DNA of 64,000 nucleotides from Halocaridina rubra. Taxonomy: Eukaryota > Arthropoda > Malacostraca > Decapoda > Atyidae. The notes under the pieces are model-generated. The model searched no databases. It was not told where the DNA came from and saw only the letters and a list, made by a program, of their open reading frames with translations. The stretch is from assembly GCA_037179515.1 (NCBI GenBank), contig JAXCGZ010005661.1, forward strand, positions 260,001 to 324,000, written 5' to 3'. The position numbers and the translations under genes are program-made. This document shows, piece after piece, positions 30,505 through 42,639 of the stretch (its first letter is position 1; every line of letters begins with the position of its first letter).

Positions 30505-31247
30505 TGAAAAATATCGTCACATTTCCTTGCTACCCATTTCCTGTCTAAAATATTATTATTTTTTTTTTGCTAACCAATTAATGTCATTTCTAGAAACAAA
30601 CAGACTAATAGCTGTTAATCAACATGGTTTCAGACCTAAAGTCCCTAGGAAAGATGCGCTTCTCAAGATACTCATAACATTTACAATAATACAGATAAGA
30701 AAAATATCTCTGCCCGTATTACTAGACTTATCTAAAACCTTTGGCAGTGTAAGCCATAAAATTCTTATTAACAAATATACTAACATAAAATAGGCACGAC
30801 CTGGTTTAGAGAGTATCTACCTAATTGCAGACAGTCAGTCTGTCTTAATGAAGTTATCTCTACGAAAAAATGCATCATTTGGTGTTTCCCAGGGATCAGT
30901 CCATATCCTCTTCTTCATTTACGTAAATGATCTATCCAATTTAATACCCGACTCTTTACTTGTACAGTATGCATATAACATTCAGCTACTTCCATTGCGG
31001 CGATATAAATAATTTCTCAGAGCTAACCTGAAGTGCAGAAAACACTGTCAAATATTAAAACCTATTTTCAAGAAATTGGGCTGTTAATTAACGTAAGTGT
31101 AACAAAAGGCATATTTATTGGGTCAAGGTACCACATGGAACGACTTACAAAAAGCGCAAGAAAATATAGAATTTTACTTTGCTAACTATATGTTGTTCGA
31201 GTCCCATATAGATGAATTCTTCACAAAGGTAACAGGAAATCTTATGT
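30505..31247 (+). pseudogene. Jockey/CR1-superfamily LINE, left half of a split copy (RT fragment)
   Basis: The + strand reads KYRHISLLPISCLKYYYFFF, then INQHGF-type RPKVPRKDALLKI, LLDLSKTFGSVSHKIL and, after frameshifts, a broken copy of GVPQGSVLG...YADD. It matches in order the intact minus-strand ORF at 59857-61608. It stops at a codon corresponding to GTLM of that ORF, where another LINE begins. The remainder of the same element appears at 39648-40790. Confidence 0.75.
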
Positions 31248-32840
31248 TCGCCTCATTCTGTCAACCAGTATCTATCCTTCATCTTGGAAGCATGCTCTAG
31301 TTCAACCTGTTCCTAAGAAGGGTGACCGCTCTATTCCTTCTAACTACCGACCTATTGCTCTAACCTCCTCTATTGCTAAAGTTTTCGAAACTTTGCTCAT
31401 GCTCACTTCTTGAAACGCCTTGAATCTAACTCACTTATCTCCGATCACCAGTACGGCTTCCGCAAGGCAAGATCCACTGGTGATCTCCTGTCCTATCTTA
31501 CTCATGTATGGTCATCTTCTCTGAGGAACTATGGGGAATCCTTTGTCGTCGCCCTTGATATCTCTAAGGCTTTTGACAGAGTCTGGCACAAGGCTCTGTT
31601 GGCCAAACTCCCTGCCTATGGCTTTACCCCTTCTTTCTGTTCTCTGATTTCCAGTTTTCTTACTGACCGTTCTATATCTGTAGTTGTTGATGGCGCGACA
31701 CCTAGCCCTTTCTCTGTTTCCAGTGGTGTTCCACAGGGCTCTGTTCTTTCACCTACTCTCTTCCTTCTCTTCATCAATAATCTTCTACAATCCCCATCTT
31801 CCTCTCTTCTTCATGCCTTTGCCGATGATTCTACCCTCCACTTTTCCTCTGCCTTTTCTTCACAACCTTCATCTGTTTCTCGTTATCAATCTCGTATCAC
31901 TCTTTCTTCTACTCTTAACTCCGATTTGCAGAGAGTATCTGAATGGGGCACTCAAAATTTAGTTAAATTCAATGCCTCCAAGACACAGTTTCTGGCTATC
32001 TCTTTATCTTCTTCTCCTCCTGATAACCCTATTGTCTTCGAAACTAATGAAATTTACCCTCTTAACTCTATCAATATATTAGGAATCCATATAGCCTCTA
32101 ACTTGTCTTGGAGGAATCACATAATCCAAATTTCTAAATCTGCATCCAAAAAATTGGGGTTTTTGTTTCGTTTTCGTTATTACTTTTCCTCATTGCAGTT
32201 ACTTAAAATTTACAAAGGTCTTATCCGCCCCTGCTTAGAATACTGCTCACGCATCTGGGGTGCTTCTTCCTTTACTTATCTTCTTGATAGGGTTGAATCT
32301 AAGGCAGTCAGACTCATTAATGATCCTTCTCTTACTTCTAACCTGGATTCTCTCTCTCTTCGCCGTAAGGTATCTTCCCTTTCGCTTTTCTATCGCTACT
32401 ACTTCCATCGCTGCTCTGATGAGTTGGCGAGTTGCATCCCTCCTCCACTGCCGAGGCCGCGTAACACTCGCCAAGCAGCCTCATCTCACAGGTACTGTGT
32501 GGAGATTTGTAGCTCGCGGATTGGTCGGTGCAGCGACTGCTTCTTCCATCTACCTCCAGACTCTGGAACTCTCTTCCTCCTTCTGTCTTTCCTAATTCTT
32601 ATGACCTTTCATCCTTCAAAAAGAAGATCTATCGTCATCTCAGAGCCTAGTCCTCCATATCTCTGGGTCCTCTTTTCTTGACTGTTTTTTTCTCTGTCAT
32701 TTTCCTTTGTGTGACATTACCTCATCTCTGCCTTGCCCTTAACCTTTTTCTTTTCCTTCGTCTTGGTATTTTCTCGTGCCCGGGCCTTTGTTGATGAGGG
32801 CAGTTTCTGCCTGTCCCGGTGTCACACTCTTTAAAATAAA
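31248..32840 (+). mobile_element. LINE with FADD reverse transcriptase, copy 1, 5'-truncated
   Basis: Inserted in the jockey-type copy above. It begins at a sequence also found at 44151 of copy 2. It carries the RT fingers, palm and thumb and the C-terminal domain, then a 3' UTR of about 180 bp. The UTR ends in GGCCTTTGTTGATGAGGGC, then CCTGTCCCGGTGTCACACTC and a short A-rich tail. The clade (I/Nimb-like or other) cannot be fixed by eye. Confidence 0.8.
31410..32650 (+). pseudogene. Reverse transcriptase ORF of FADD-type LINE copy 1, nearly intact
   Basis: RT blocks in order: HQYGFRKARSTGDLLSYLT, VVALDISKAFDRVWHKALLA, SSGVPQGSVLSPTLFLLFIN, AFADDSTLHF (catalytic FADD), LNSDLQRVSEWGTQNLVKFN, and GLIRPCLEYCSRIWGASS. 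Near 32545 the frame shifts. In the other frame the expected end, TSRLWNSLPPSVFPNSYDL, then RHLRA and TAG at 32648-32650, is readable. The N-terminal RT and the endonuclease are missing. A single frame runs from 31410 to the shift, so decay is slight. Confidence 0.8.
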
Positions 32841-32856
32841 AAATATGTGTGTGTGT

Positions 32857-33170
<314 letters not shown>

Positions 33171-34698
33171 CATAAAGCTACAGGTCCTGATGACATATCC
33201 CCTCATGTACTTAAAAAATGCGCAAACTCAATATCCATGGCACTAAGTATAATATTTAAAAAGTCACTGGAGTCAGGGGAGATTCCAAGATGCTGGAAAC
33301 AAGCAAATGTGATACCTATCTTCAAAAAGGGAAGGAGGGATACGGGTCTGAACTATAGACCAGTTTCCTTGACCAGCATAGTTTGCAAAGTTATGGAGAA
33401 ACTACTGAGGAAACATATCTCTCTTCACTTGGAATCCTTCAACTTTTTGTCAGTGAGGCAACATGGCTTCAGAGAAGGTAGATCAACAGTAACAAACTTA
33501 TTAGAATTTTATGATGAGGTAAGCCGAATCTTACAGGAAAGAGAGGGCTGGGCAGATTGCACATTCCTAGACTTCCAGAAAGCATTTGACACTGTTCCAC
33601 ATGGGAGACTTATTAGGAAGCTGCAAGCAATGGCTAGAATAGGTGGGAATGTCTTGGAATGGATAAAAACTTACTTAGAAGGAAGGGAACAAAGAGTTAG
33701 AGTAAGACACTCATTGTCTGAATGGAGAAGTGTTAGTAGTGGAGTTCCACAGGGTTCAGTTTTAGGGCCACTTTTGTTCCTTGTATATGCAAATGACCTA
33801 CCAGAGTCTGTATATTCATTCATGAATATGTTTGCAGATGATGCAAAGATTGTGAAGAAAGTAAAAAACGAGAACAATGGTAGAGAACTTCAGGAGGATC
33901 TAAATAGTCTGCATGAGTGGTCAGAAAAGTGGTTAATGAAATTCAATACTTCAAAATGTAAGGTAATGAGAATGGGTACAAGTGCAAGAAGGCCCAAGCT
34001 TGACTACTCGGTGGCTGGAGTACAACTTCAAGAGACAGAAAATGAGAGAGATCTAGGAGTAAACATACAGGCAGATTTGTCTCCAGAAATACATATAAAT
34101 GGCATAGTAAGGGCAGCATAAGCATTCTTATCAAATGTAAGGGTAGCCTTCAGGCACATGGACAAGGAAATGTTCAGAAATATTTATGTAACCTATGTGA
34201 GGCCCAAACTCGAATATGCAGCCCCCTTTTGGAATCCACACTTGAAAAAGCACATAGCTATGCTTGAAAAAGTTCAAAGCCATGCCACGAAACTGGTGCC
34301 AGAAATACGCAATCTCAGTTATGATGAGAGGCTGAGGGAATTAGACTTACCATCACTCGAAGCTAGAAGATTGAGGGGGGACATGGTGACAGTCTTTAAA
34401 TCCCTTCATGGTTATGATAGAGTGGATATGGATCGATTTTTTGAAATGGCTGGCTCTAGAACTAGAGGTCATAGTTTGAAGCTTCGTAGAAAAACTTATT
34501 TGCAGGATGTAAGGAAGTACTTTTTCAGTGTAAGAGTAGTTGATAATTGGAATTGGCTAAGCGAGGAGGTAGTTAATGCTATCTCAATCCATAGTTTTAA
34601 GGACAGGTATGATAAGTATCACTAAGTATAAAATGGAACCGATGAGGAGACGGGACGATACGAGCTTTGGGCTCTTTCCCGTAAACACAATTAGGTAA
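33171..34698 (+). mobile_element. CR1-like LINE copy A (RT and C-terminal part), one nonsense codon
   Basis: Open from [20 protein letters not shown] through the RT (RQHGFREGRSTVTNLLEF, LDFQKAFDTVPHGRL, GVPQGSVLGPLLFLVY, MFADDAKIV) and on to the C-terminal DRYDKYH stop at 34623. The only break is TAA at 34119-34121, where copies B and C have TAT (Tyr). It is 5'-truncated at a CATA repeat. The 3' UTR of about 75 bp ends ACAATTAGGTAA. Confidence 0.88.
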
Positions 34699-35326
34699 GC
34701 AAACGCATAGATTTGTCTCTAGAAATACATATAGATGGCATAGTAAGGGCAGCATATGCATTCTTATCAAATGTAAGGGTAGCCTTCAGGCACATGGACA
34801 AGGAAATGTTCAGAAATATTTATGTAACCTATGTGAGGCCAAAACTCGAATATGCAGCCCCCTTTTGGAATCCACACTTGAATAAGCACATAGCTAAGCT
34901 TGAAAAAGTTCAAAGACATGCCACGAAACTGGTGCCAGAAATACGCAATCTCAGTTATGATGAGAGGCTGAGGGAATTAGACTTACCATCACTCGAAGCT
35001 AGAAGATTGAGGGGGGACATGGTGACAGTCTTTAAATTCTTTCATGGTTATGACAGAGTTGATATGGATCGATTTTTTGATATGGCTGGCTCTAGAACTA
35101 GAGGTCATAGTTTGAAGCTTCGTATGAAAACTTCATTGCAGGATGTAAGGAAATACTTTTTCAGTGTAAGAGTAGTTGATAATTGGAATTGGCTAAGCGA
35201 GGAGGTAGTTAACGCTATCTCAATCCATAGTTTTAAGGACAGGTATGATAAGTATCACTAAGTATAAAATGGAACCGATGAGGAGACGGGAAGATACGAG
35301 CTTTGGGCTCTTTCCCGTAAACAAAA
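34699..35326 (+). mobile_element. CR1-like LINE copy B, 3' fragment, head-to-tail with copy A
   Basis: Begins directly after the 3' end of copy A and repeats the last 180 or so codons (HIDGIVRAAYAFLSNVRVAF to DRYDKYH) without a stop, then the same 3' UTR. It differs from A at few positions. The right end runs into (CA)n(CATA)n. Confidence 0.88.
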
Positions 35327-35327
35327 C

Positions 35328-35329
<2 letters not shown>

Positions 35330-35373
<44 letters not shown>

Positions 35374-35452
35374 TACATACATACATACATACATACATAC
35401 ATACATACATACATACATACATACATACATACATACATACATACATACATAC
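35330..35452. repeat. (CA)n(CATA)n compound microsatellite
   Basis: A CA run of about 38 bp followed by CATA repeats of about 85 bp, between CR1-like copies B and C. Confidence 0.98.
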
Positions 35453-35516
35453 CCATGGGGCGGGAGAAGGGGTAGTCATCAGAGGACTTAAACAGAGAAT
35501 CAAGAAGTTAGAGGAA

Positions 35517-36500
35517 ATGGTTACAAGCCTTGATGATAAAATTCGGAATATGGATGGAGAAATGAAAGAGAATGAAACACTCAGAGAACAAATAAGATCT
35601 TTGGAGGAAGCACATAAAGCACAAGGGCAGGAGAGAAAGGAACTAGAAAAAAGAATAAAGAAGCTGGAAGGGGAAAAGAGTCAACTAGAATCTAGAATTT
35701 CTAATCAAGAAGATAAAACCAAACAGCTAAATGACAACCTAAAGGAATTAGATGTTAGTTCACTGCTATCTTCTGAGAGAGACGAGATTGCTGCTTGGAA
35801 TGTTCAGATTAAGGAAAACATTGAACAGTTCAGAAAAGAGTTCCAGGAGCTGAATATGGAAAATGATGCCATGAAAACGTCCTTTGCTGATGCACTAAAG
35901 GGGAATGTGGCAGTAAAAGAGGCTGTAAAGGTGGTGGCACTGGAAAACATACAAACAGTTGACTATAAAGAGACAGTAATCGAAAAAATGAAAGACGTTG
36001 TGATGGAAAGGGCAAACCCACTCATCAGACAGGCACTTGATAAGGAGAAGACAGTGGTAATCTCAGGCATAAGTGAATCCCAGGAGCCAACATGGCAGGG
36101 GAGACTTGAAGAAAATAAAGCTAGGGTTGTAGACCTGATAAGAAAGCTTGGAGTAGTATGTGGTCCTGAGGATATTGTAAACATACACCAACTAGGTAAA
36201 TATTCGAGGGAAGGAAAGCCGAGACCAACAAAAGTAACCTTTGAGAGAGGGGAGACATGTAGGGAAATATTGTTGAGAAAAAAAACTCTAAAAGACCTTC
36301 AAGAATGCAAAGAAGTGTTCATTAGACGATACAGAACACAGGAAGAGATGGGAAAGATCAAAAACTTGTTGCAAGAGGCAAGAAGGTTAAATGATGAAAG
36401 AAATGAAGAAGAGAAGAAAAATTTTCGTTACGGAATACTTCCAGACAAAGGGGAGATAAAGAAGATAATGACAGAAGATCAGGGGATGGGGCCTCATTAA
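35517..36500 (+). CDS. CR1-like LINE ORF1 protein (coiled coil, RNA-binding type)
   Basis: 327 residues. Residues 1-120 are a long heptad-rich, charged coiled coil (KKLEGEKSQLESRISNQ). Residues 175-300 contain VVISGISES and GKPRPTKVTFE, which resemble the RRM-like and C-terminal parts of LINE ORF1 proteins. The role would be binding the element RNA and chaperoning reverse transcription. The frame stays open upstream of this ATG into the microsatellite, so the true N-terminus may be longer or lost. The stop at 36498 overlaps the ORF2 frame. Confidence 0.7.
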   Translation: MVTSLDDKIRNMDGEMKENETLREQIRSLEEAHKAQGQERKELEKRIKKLEGEKSQLESRISNQEDKTKQLNDNLKELDVSSLLSSERDEIAAWNVQIKENIEQFRKEFQELNMENDAMKTSFADALKGNVAVKEAVKVVALENIQTVDYKETVIEKMKDVVMERANPLIRQALDKEKTVVISGISESQEPTWQGRLEENKARVVDLIRKLGVVCGPEDIVNIHQLGKYSREGKPRPTKVTFERGETCREILLRKKTLKDLQECKEVFIRRYRTQEEMGKIKNLLQEARRLNDERNEEEKKNFRYGILPDKGEIKKIMTEDQGMGPH

Positions 36501-36502
36501 GA

Positions 36503-38107
36503 TTGTTATACACAAATGCTGATGGATTAGCTGGTAAGGCAGTAGAATTAAAAGATAGGATTCACAACAGTAAGGCAGATATAGTAGCAATTACAGAGAC
36601 TAAGTTGAGTGAGGACATAAACAGTGTCACAGTTTTTCCTAAGGGCTTCAGAATACTAAGGGTCGAAAGATCTGAGAGGACTGGTGGAGGGATAGCACTG
36701 CTCATAAGTGAGAGGATTCAAGTTGAAGAGATAAACTTGGCTATAGAAAGTGAGTTCAGGGAATTTCTTGTTGCTCGCATAAATACTGGGTCAGAGAGCA
36801 TTATAATAACTGTTGTATACAACCCACCAAGGAACCAAAATAGGCTTGAAATTTATGAGGAAAGTCATATAGGTACGATTGAAGTCATAAACTCAGTTGT
36901 TAACATGGCGCGGGAGAAAAAATGTAGGATTTTGATTATGGGAGACTTTAATCATAAAGAGATAGATTGGATAAATCTTGACCCACACAGTGGTGAGGAC
37001 TCCTTTGGGGCAAGATTCCTAGATTGCGTACAAGGGAATTTCCTACACCAACATGTAATGGAACCAACAAGAGCCAGGGGTGGGGATGAGCCATCACTAC
37101 TTGATCTGGTGTTCACAGATAATGTGTTGGATATTGAAAATATTGAGTATGAACCACCAATTGGAAAGAGTGACCACTGTGTGTTGTTGATGGAGTATAT
37201 CATTGAAGACATTCTTCCTGAGAGTAGAGGCACTGAGGACATGAGGAGGAACTATCAGAAAGGAGATTACATCAAAATGAATGAGCTTTTTGCAGTTATT
37301 GACTGGAGAACCTTATTTTACAACAAATCTGTACAAGAAATGTATGACATCTTTTGTGAGAAATATGGGAAGATTGTAGATTGCTGCATACCTGTCACCA
37401 AAGTAGGTGTAATTCATGCCAGAGAGAAATGGTTCGATAATGGGTGTAAAAGAGCTAAGGAGTGGAGAGACAAATGCTGGAAAAGGTATAGGAGGAGAAA
37501 AACCATAAATGCCTGGCAAACCTACAAAAGAGCAAGAAATGACTACCTAAGTAAAAGGAGAGAAGCAGAGAAAGATTATGAGAGGGACATCACCAGGAAG
37601 GCGAAAGAAAATCCCAAGCTTTTCCACAGCTTTATCAGAGGAAAACTGAAGGTAAAAGAACAGGTTTTAAGGCTAAAGAGAGCGGATGGAAGCATCACTG
37701 AGACGGACGAAGAGATCTGCAAAGAATTGAACAAGGAGTTTCAGTCAGTATTTACAGTAGAAAATACCCCACCCCCTCAGATTGCAGTGATAGAAGCTCA
37801 AGGGCCGGTATTAGAGAACATCAACCTTACAGCCACAGAGGTATGCAAAGCGCTGATGGATTTAGATGTTCATAAAGCTACAGGTCCTGATGACATATCC
37901 CCTCATGTGCTTAAAAAATGCGCAAACACAATATCAGTGGCACTAAGTATCATATTTAAGGAGTCATTGGAGTCGGGGGAGATTCCAAGATGCTGGAAAC
38001 AAGCAAATGTGATACCTATCTTCAAAAAGGGAAGGAGGGATACGGCTCTGAACTATAGACCAGTTTCCTTGACCAGCATAGTTGCAAAGTTATGGAGAAA
38101 CTACTAA
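36503..38107 (+). CDS. CR1-like LINE ORF2, part 1: apurinic-type endonuclease and start of RT
   Basis: Starts LLYTNADGLAGKAVELKDRI (leucine codon at 36503). The frame is open upstream, overlapping ORF1 by a -1 shift, and no clear ATG is seen. Endonuclease blocks: AITETKLS, RTGGGIALLIS, ILIMGDFNHKEIDW, PSLLDLVFTD and IGKSDHCVLL (catalytic His). An RT-linker with [18 protein letters not shown] and FKKGRRDTALNYRPVSLTSI follows. The frame then shifts because one T is missing at about 38083 compared with copy A. Confidence 0.85.
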   Translation: MLYTNADGLAGKAVELKDRIHNSKADIVAITETKLSEDINSVTVFPKGFRILRVERSERTGGGIALLISERIQVEEINLAIESEFREFLVARINTGSESIIITVVYNPPRNQNRLEIYEESHIGTIEVINSVVNMAREKKCRILIMGDFNHKEIDWINLDPHSGEDSFGARFLDCVQGNFLHQHVMEPTRARGGDEPSLLDLVFTDNVLDIENIEYEPPIGKSDHCVLLMEYIIEDILPESRGTEDMRRNYQKGDYIKMNELFAVIDWRTLFYNKSVQEMYDIFCEKYGKIVDCCIPVTKVGVIHAREKWFDNGCKRAKEWRDKCWKRYRRRKTINAWQTYKRARNDYLSKRREAEKDYERDITRKAKENPKLFHSFIRGKLKVKEQVLRLKRADGSITETDEEICKELNKEFQSVFTVENTPPPQIAVIEAQGPVLENINLTATEVCKALMDLDVHKATGPDDISPHVLKKCANTISVALSIIFKESLESGEIPRCWKQANVIPIFKKGRRDTALNYRPVSLTSIVAKLWRNY

Positions 38108-39324
38108 GGAAACATATCTCTCTTCACTTGGAATCCTTCAACTTTTTGTCAGTGAGGCAACATGGCTTCAGAGAAGGAAGATCAACAGTAACAAACTTAT
38201 TAGAATTTTATGATGAGGTAAGCCAAATCTTACAGGAAAGAGAGGGCTGGGCAGATTGCATATTCCTAGACTTCCAGAAAGCGTTTGACACTGTTCCACA
38301 TGGGAGACTTATTAGGAAGCTGCAATCAATGGCTAGAATAGGTGGAAATGTCTTGGAATGGATAAAAACTTACTTAGAAGGAAGGGAACAGAGGGTTAGA
38401 GTAAGACACTCAGTGTCTGAATGGAGAAGAGTTAGTAGTGGAGTTCCACAGGGTTCAGTTTTAGGGCCACTTTTGTTCCTTGTATATGTAAATGACCTAC
38501 CAGAGTCTGTAAATTCATTCATGAATATGTTTGCAGATGATGCAAAGATTGTGAAGAAAGTAAAAAACGAGAACAATGGTAGAGAACTTCAGGAGGATCT
38601 AAATAATCTGCATGAGTGGTCAGAAAAGTGGCTAATGAAATTCAATACCTCAAAATGTAAGGTAATGAGAATGGGTACAAGTGCAAGAAGGCCCAAGCTT
38701 GACTACTCGGTGGCTGGAGTACAACTTCAGGAGACAGAAAATGAGAGAGATCTAGGAGTAAACATATTGGCAGATTTGTCTCCAGAAATACATATAAATG
38801 GCGTAGTAAGGGCAGCATATGCATTCTTATCAAATGTAAGGGTAGCCTTCAGGCACATGGACAAGGAAATGTTCAGAAATATTTATGTAACCTATGTGAG
38901 GCCAAAACTCGAATATGCAGCCCCCTTTTGGAATCCGCACTTGAAAAAGCACATAGCTAAGCTTGAAAAAGTTCAAAGACATGCCACAAAACTGGTGCCA
39001 GAAATACGCAATCTCGGTTATGATGAGAGGCTGAGGGAATTAGACTTGCCATCACTCGAAGCTAGAAGAGTAAGGGGGGATATGGTGACAGTCTTTAAAT
39101 TCCTTCATGGTTATGATAGAGTGGATAGGGATCGATATTTCGATATGGCTGGCTCTAGAACTAGAGGTCATAGTTTGAAGCTTCGGAAGAAAACTTGTTT
39201 GCAGGATGTAAGGAAATACTTTTTCAGTGTAAGAGTAGTTGATAATTGGAATTCGCTAAGCGAGGAGGTAGTTAATGCTACCTCAATCCATAGTTTTAAG
39301 GACAGGTATGATAAGTATCACTAA
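38092..39324 (+). CDS. CR1-like LINE ORF2, part 2: reverse transcriptase and C-terminal domain (after frameshift)
   Basis: 410 residues in the +1-shifted frame. RQHGFREGRSTVTNLLEF, LDFQKAFDTVPHGRL, SSGVPQGSVLGPLLFLVYVN and MFADDAKIV give all RT palm blocks, with FADD in place of the commoner YADD. The C-terminal domain runs ...YVRPKLEYAAPFWNPHLK to DRYDKYH, with the stop at 39322. No other break is seen, so this copy is young. Confidence 0.88.
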   Translation: MEKLLRKHISLHLESFNFLSVRQHGFREGRSTVTNLLEFYDEVSQILQEREGWADCIFLDFQKAFDTVPHGRLIRKLQSMARIGGNVLEWIKTYLEGREQRVRVRHSVSEWRRVSSGVPQGSVLGPLLFLVYVNDLPESVNSFMNMFADDAKIVKKVKNENNGRELQEDLNNLHEWSEKWLMKFNTSKCKVMRMGTSARRPKLDYSVAGVQLQETENERDLGVNILADLSPEIHINGVVRAAYAFLSNVRVAFRHMDKEMFRNIYVTYVRPKLEYAAPFWNPHLKKHIAKLEKVQRHATKLVPEIRNLGYDERLRELDLPSLEARRVRGDMVTVFKFLHGYDRVDRDRYFDMAGSRTRGHSLKLRKKTCLQDVRKYFFSVRVVDNWNSLSEEVVNATSIHSFKDRYDKYH

Positions 39325-39415
39325 GTCTAAAAATGGAACCGATCAGGAGACGGGAAGATACGAGCTTTGGGCTCTTTCCCGTAAACACAATTAGGTAATC
39401 ACAATTAGGTAATCA

Positions 39416-40790
<1,375 letters not shown>

Positions 40791-41181
40791 CTACTAAAGG
40801 GTCAAATAAAATAAATAAAAATTATACACCTAATAGTGTAGAAGATAAAATATCTATTGTAATAACGCTGTGAATAATATTAATAACAGAGGCTCTCTAA
40901 ACCTCACAGAAGATGATGACGACATTCATAACGCAAAAAGTATTCGACAATATCTGAATATGCAGAGGTCGGGCGATAGGTGGCGGTAGTAGTATCGTAC
41001 TATCGTTTCTTGGAGGGTGTCGTGGTGTCGTCTGCTGCAACCGCTGAGAGAGCGAGTGCTGCTCAACCACCTTCAGTTGATTGTAAACACTGAGTATGGC
41101 GTGTGGTGAATGTAGGGTGGGAGTGTGGGATGTATCACTACTATTCAGGATTAAGGATTGTTAGCTCATTACCACTCCGCC

Positions 41182-41193
41182 ATGTCACTTAGG
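41182..41193 (+). CDS. Candidate first coding exon (MSLR/) of an unidentified host gene
   Basis: A CpG-richer block (40960-41180) ends in CTCCGCCATGTCACTTAGG followed by the donor GTGAGT at 41194. The Kozak context (GCCATGT) is good, and an Inr-like TTCAGTTG lies at 41073-41080. Only four codons would be encoded, so no function can be proposed. The block could also be chance. Confidence 0.3.

Positions 41194-42118
<925 letters not shown>

Positions 42119-42171
<53 letters not shown>
42119..42171. repeat. (ATT)n array
   Basis: Pure trinucleotide run of about 52 bp. Confidence 0.97.
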
Positions 42172-42175
<4 letters not shown>

Positions 42176-42382
42176 TTTACACATAGACCATGTGGACTGT
42201 TATATGTTCGAAATATGTGATGGTCGGGTATTCATGTACGCTTACACACCTGTTAGTACTCACGTGTATGATATAATGAAAAATCAGTGTATGTGGTTTC
42301 CAGATTATAATATTAATAATGCGATTTGTCTCTATTAGTCCCCATTTAGAGTTGAACATAGACGGATTAAAGTTGGGTGGAT

Positions 42383-42476
42383 GATGCCCTTCCAATTGGC
42401 CAGCCTCGGGCTCGAACGCAGGCACGTCGCCTCCCGTGTCTAGCACTTTACCGGTTACGCTACGCTGTTTCCATAA
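42383..42476 (-). repeat. tRNA-like sequence / SINE head
   Basis: On the minus strand it has TAGCGTAACCGG, a perfect A-box (TRGYNNARNNGG), then GCGTTCGAGCCC, one mismatch from a B-box, spaced as in tRNA genes. It is followed on the other side by (AAT)n. It does not fold as a full tRNA by eye. Confidence 0.55.
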
Positions 42477-42486
42477 AGAAAAAGGA

Positions 42487-42487
<1 letters not shown>

Positions 42488-42568
<81 letters not shown>

Positions 42569-42569
42569 T
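42488..42569. repeat. (AAT)n(ATT)n array, self-complementary
   Basis: A run of AAT units switches to ATT units in the middle, so the two halves can pair with each other. Confidence 0.97.
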
Positions 42570-42639
42570 CTTATTTTAGCATCACTTGATGCAGGAAGGT
42601 ACAGGATGAATAATCAAGCATAAAGGATTTTATGCTTCC

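Larger units (their letters stand above)
35455..39415 (+). mobile_element. CR1-like LINE copy C, longest copy, ORF1 and ORF2
   Basis: Carries an ORF1, an ORF2 with endonuclease and RT, and a 3' end with two tandem TCACAATTAGGTAA units (about 39388-39415). The 5' end is lost in the microsatellite. The single visible break in ORF2 is a one-base deletion at about 38083 relative to copy A. LINE 3' ends with short tandem units are typical of the CR1/L2 group. Confidence 0.88.

Noticed and set aside
35330..35452. CRISPR-like or other regularly spaced array
   Set aside because: Units of 2-4 bp with no spacers; ordinary microsatellite in eukaryotic DNA.
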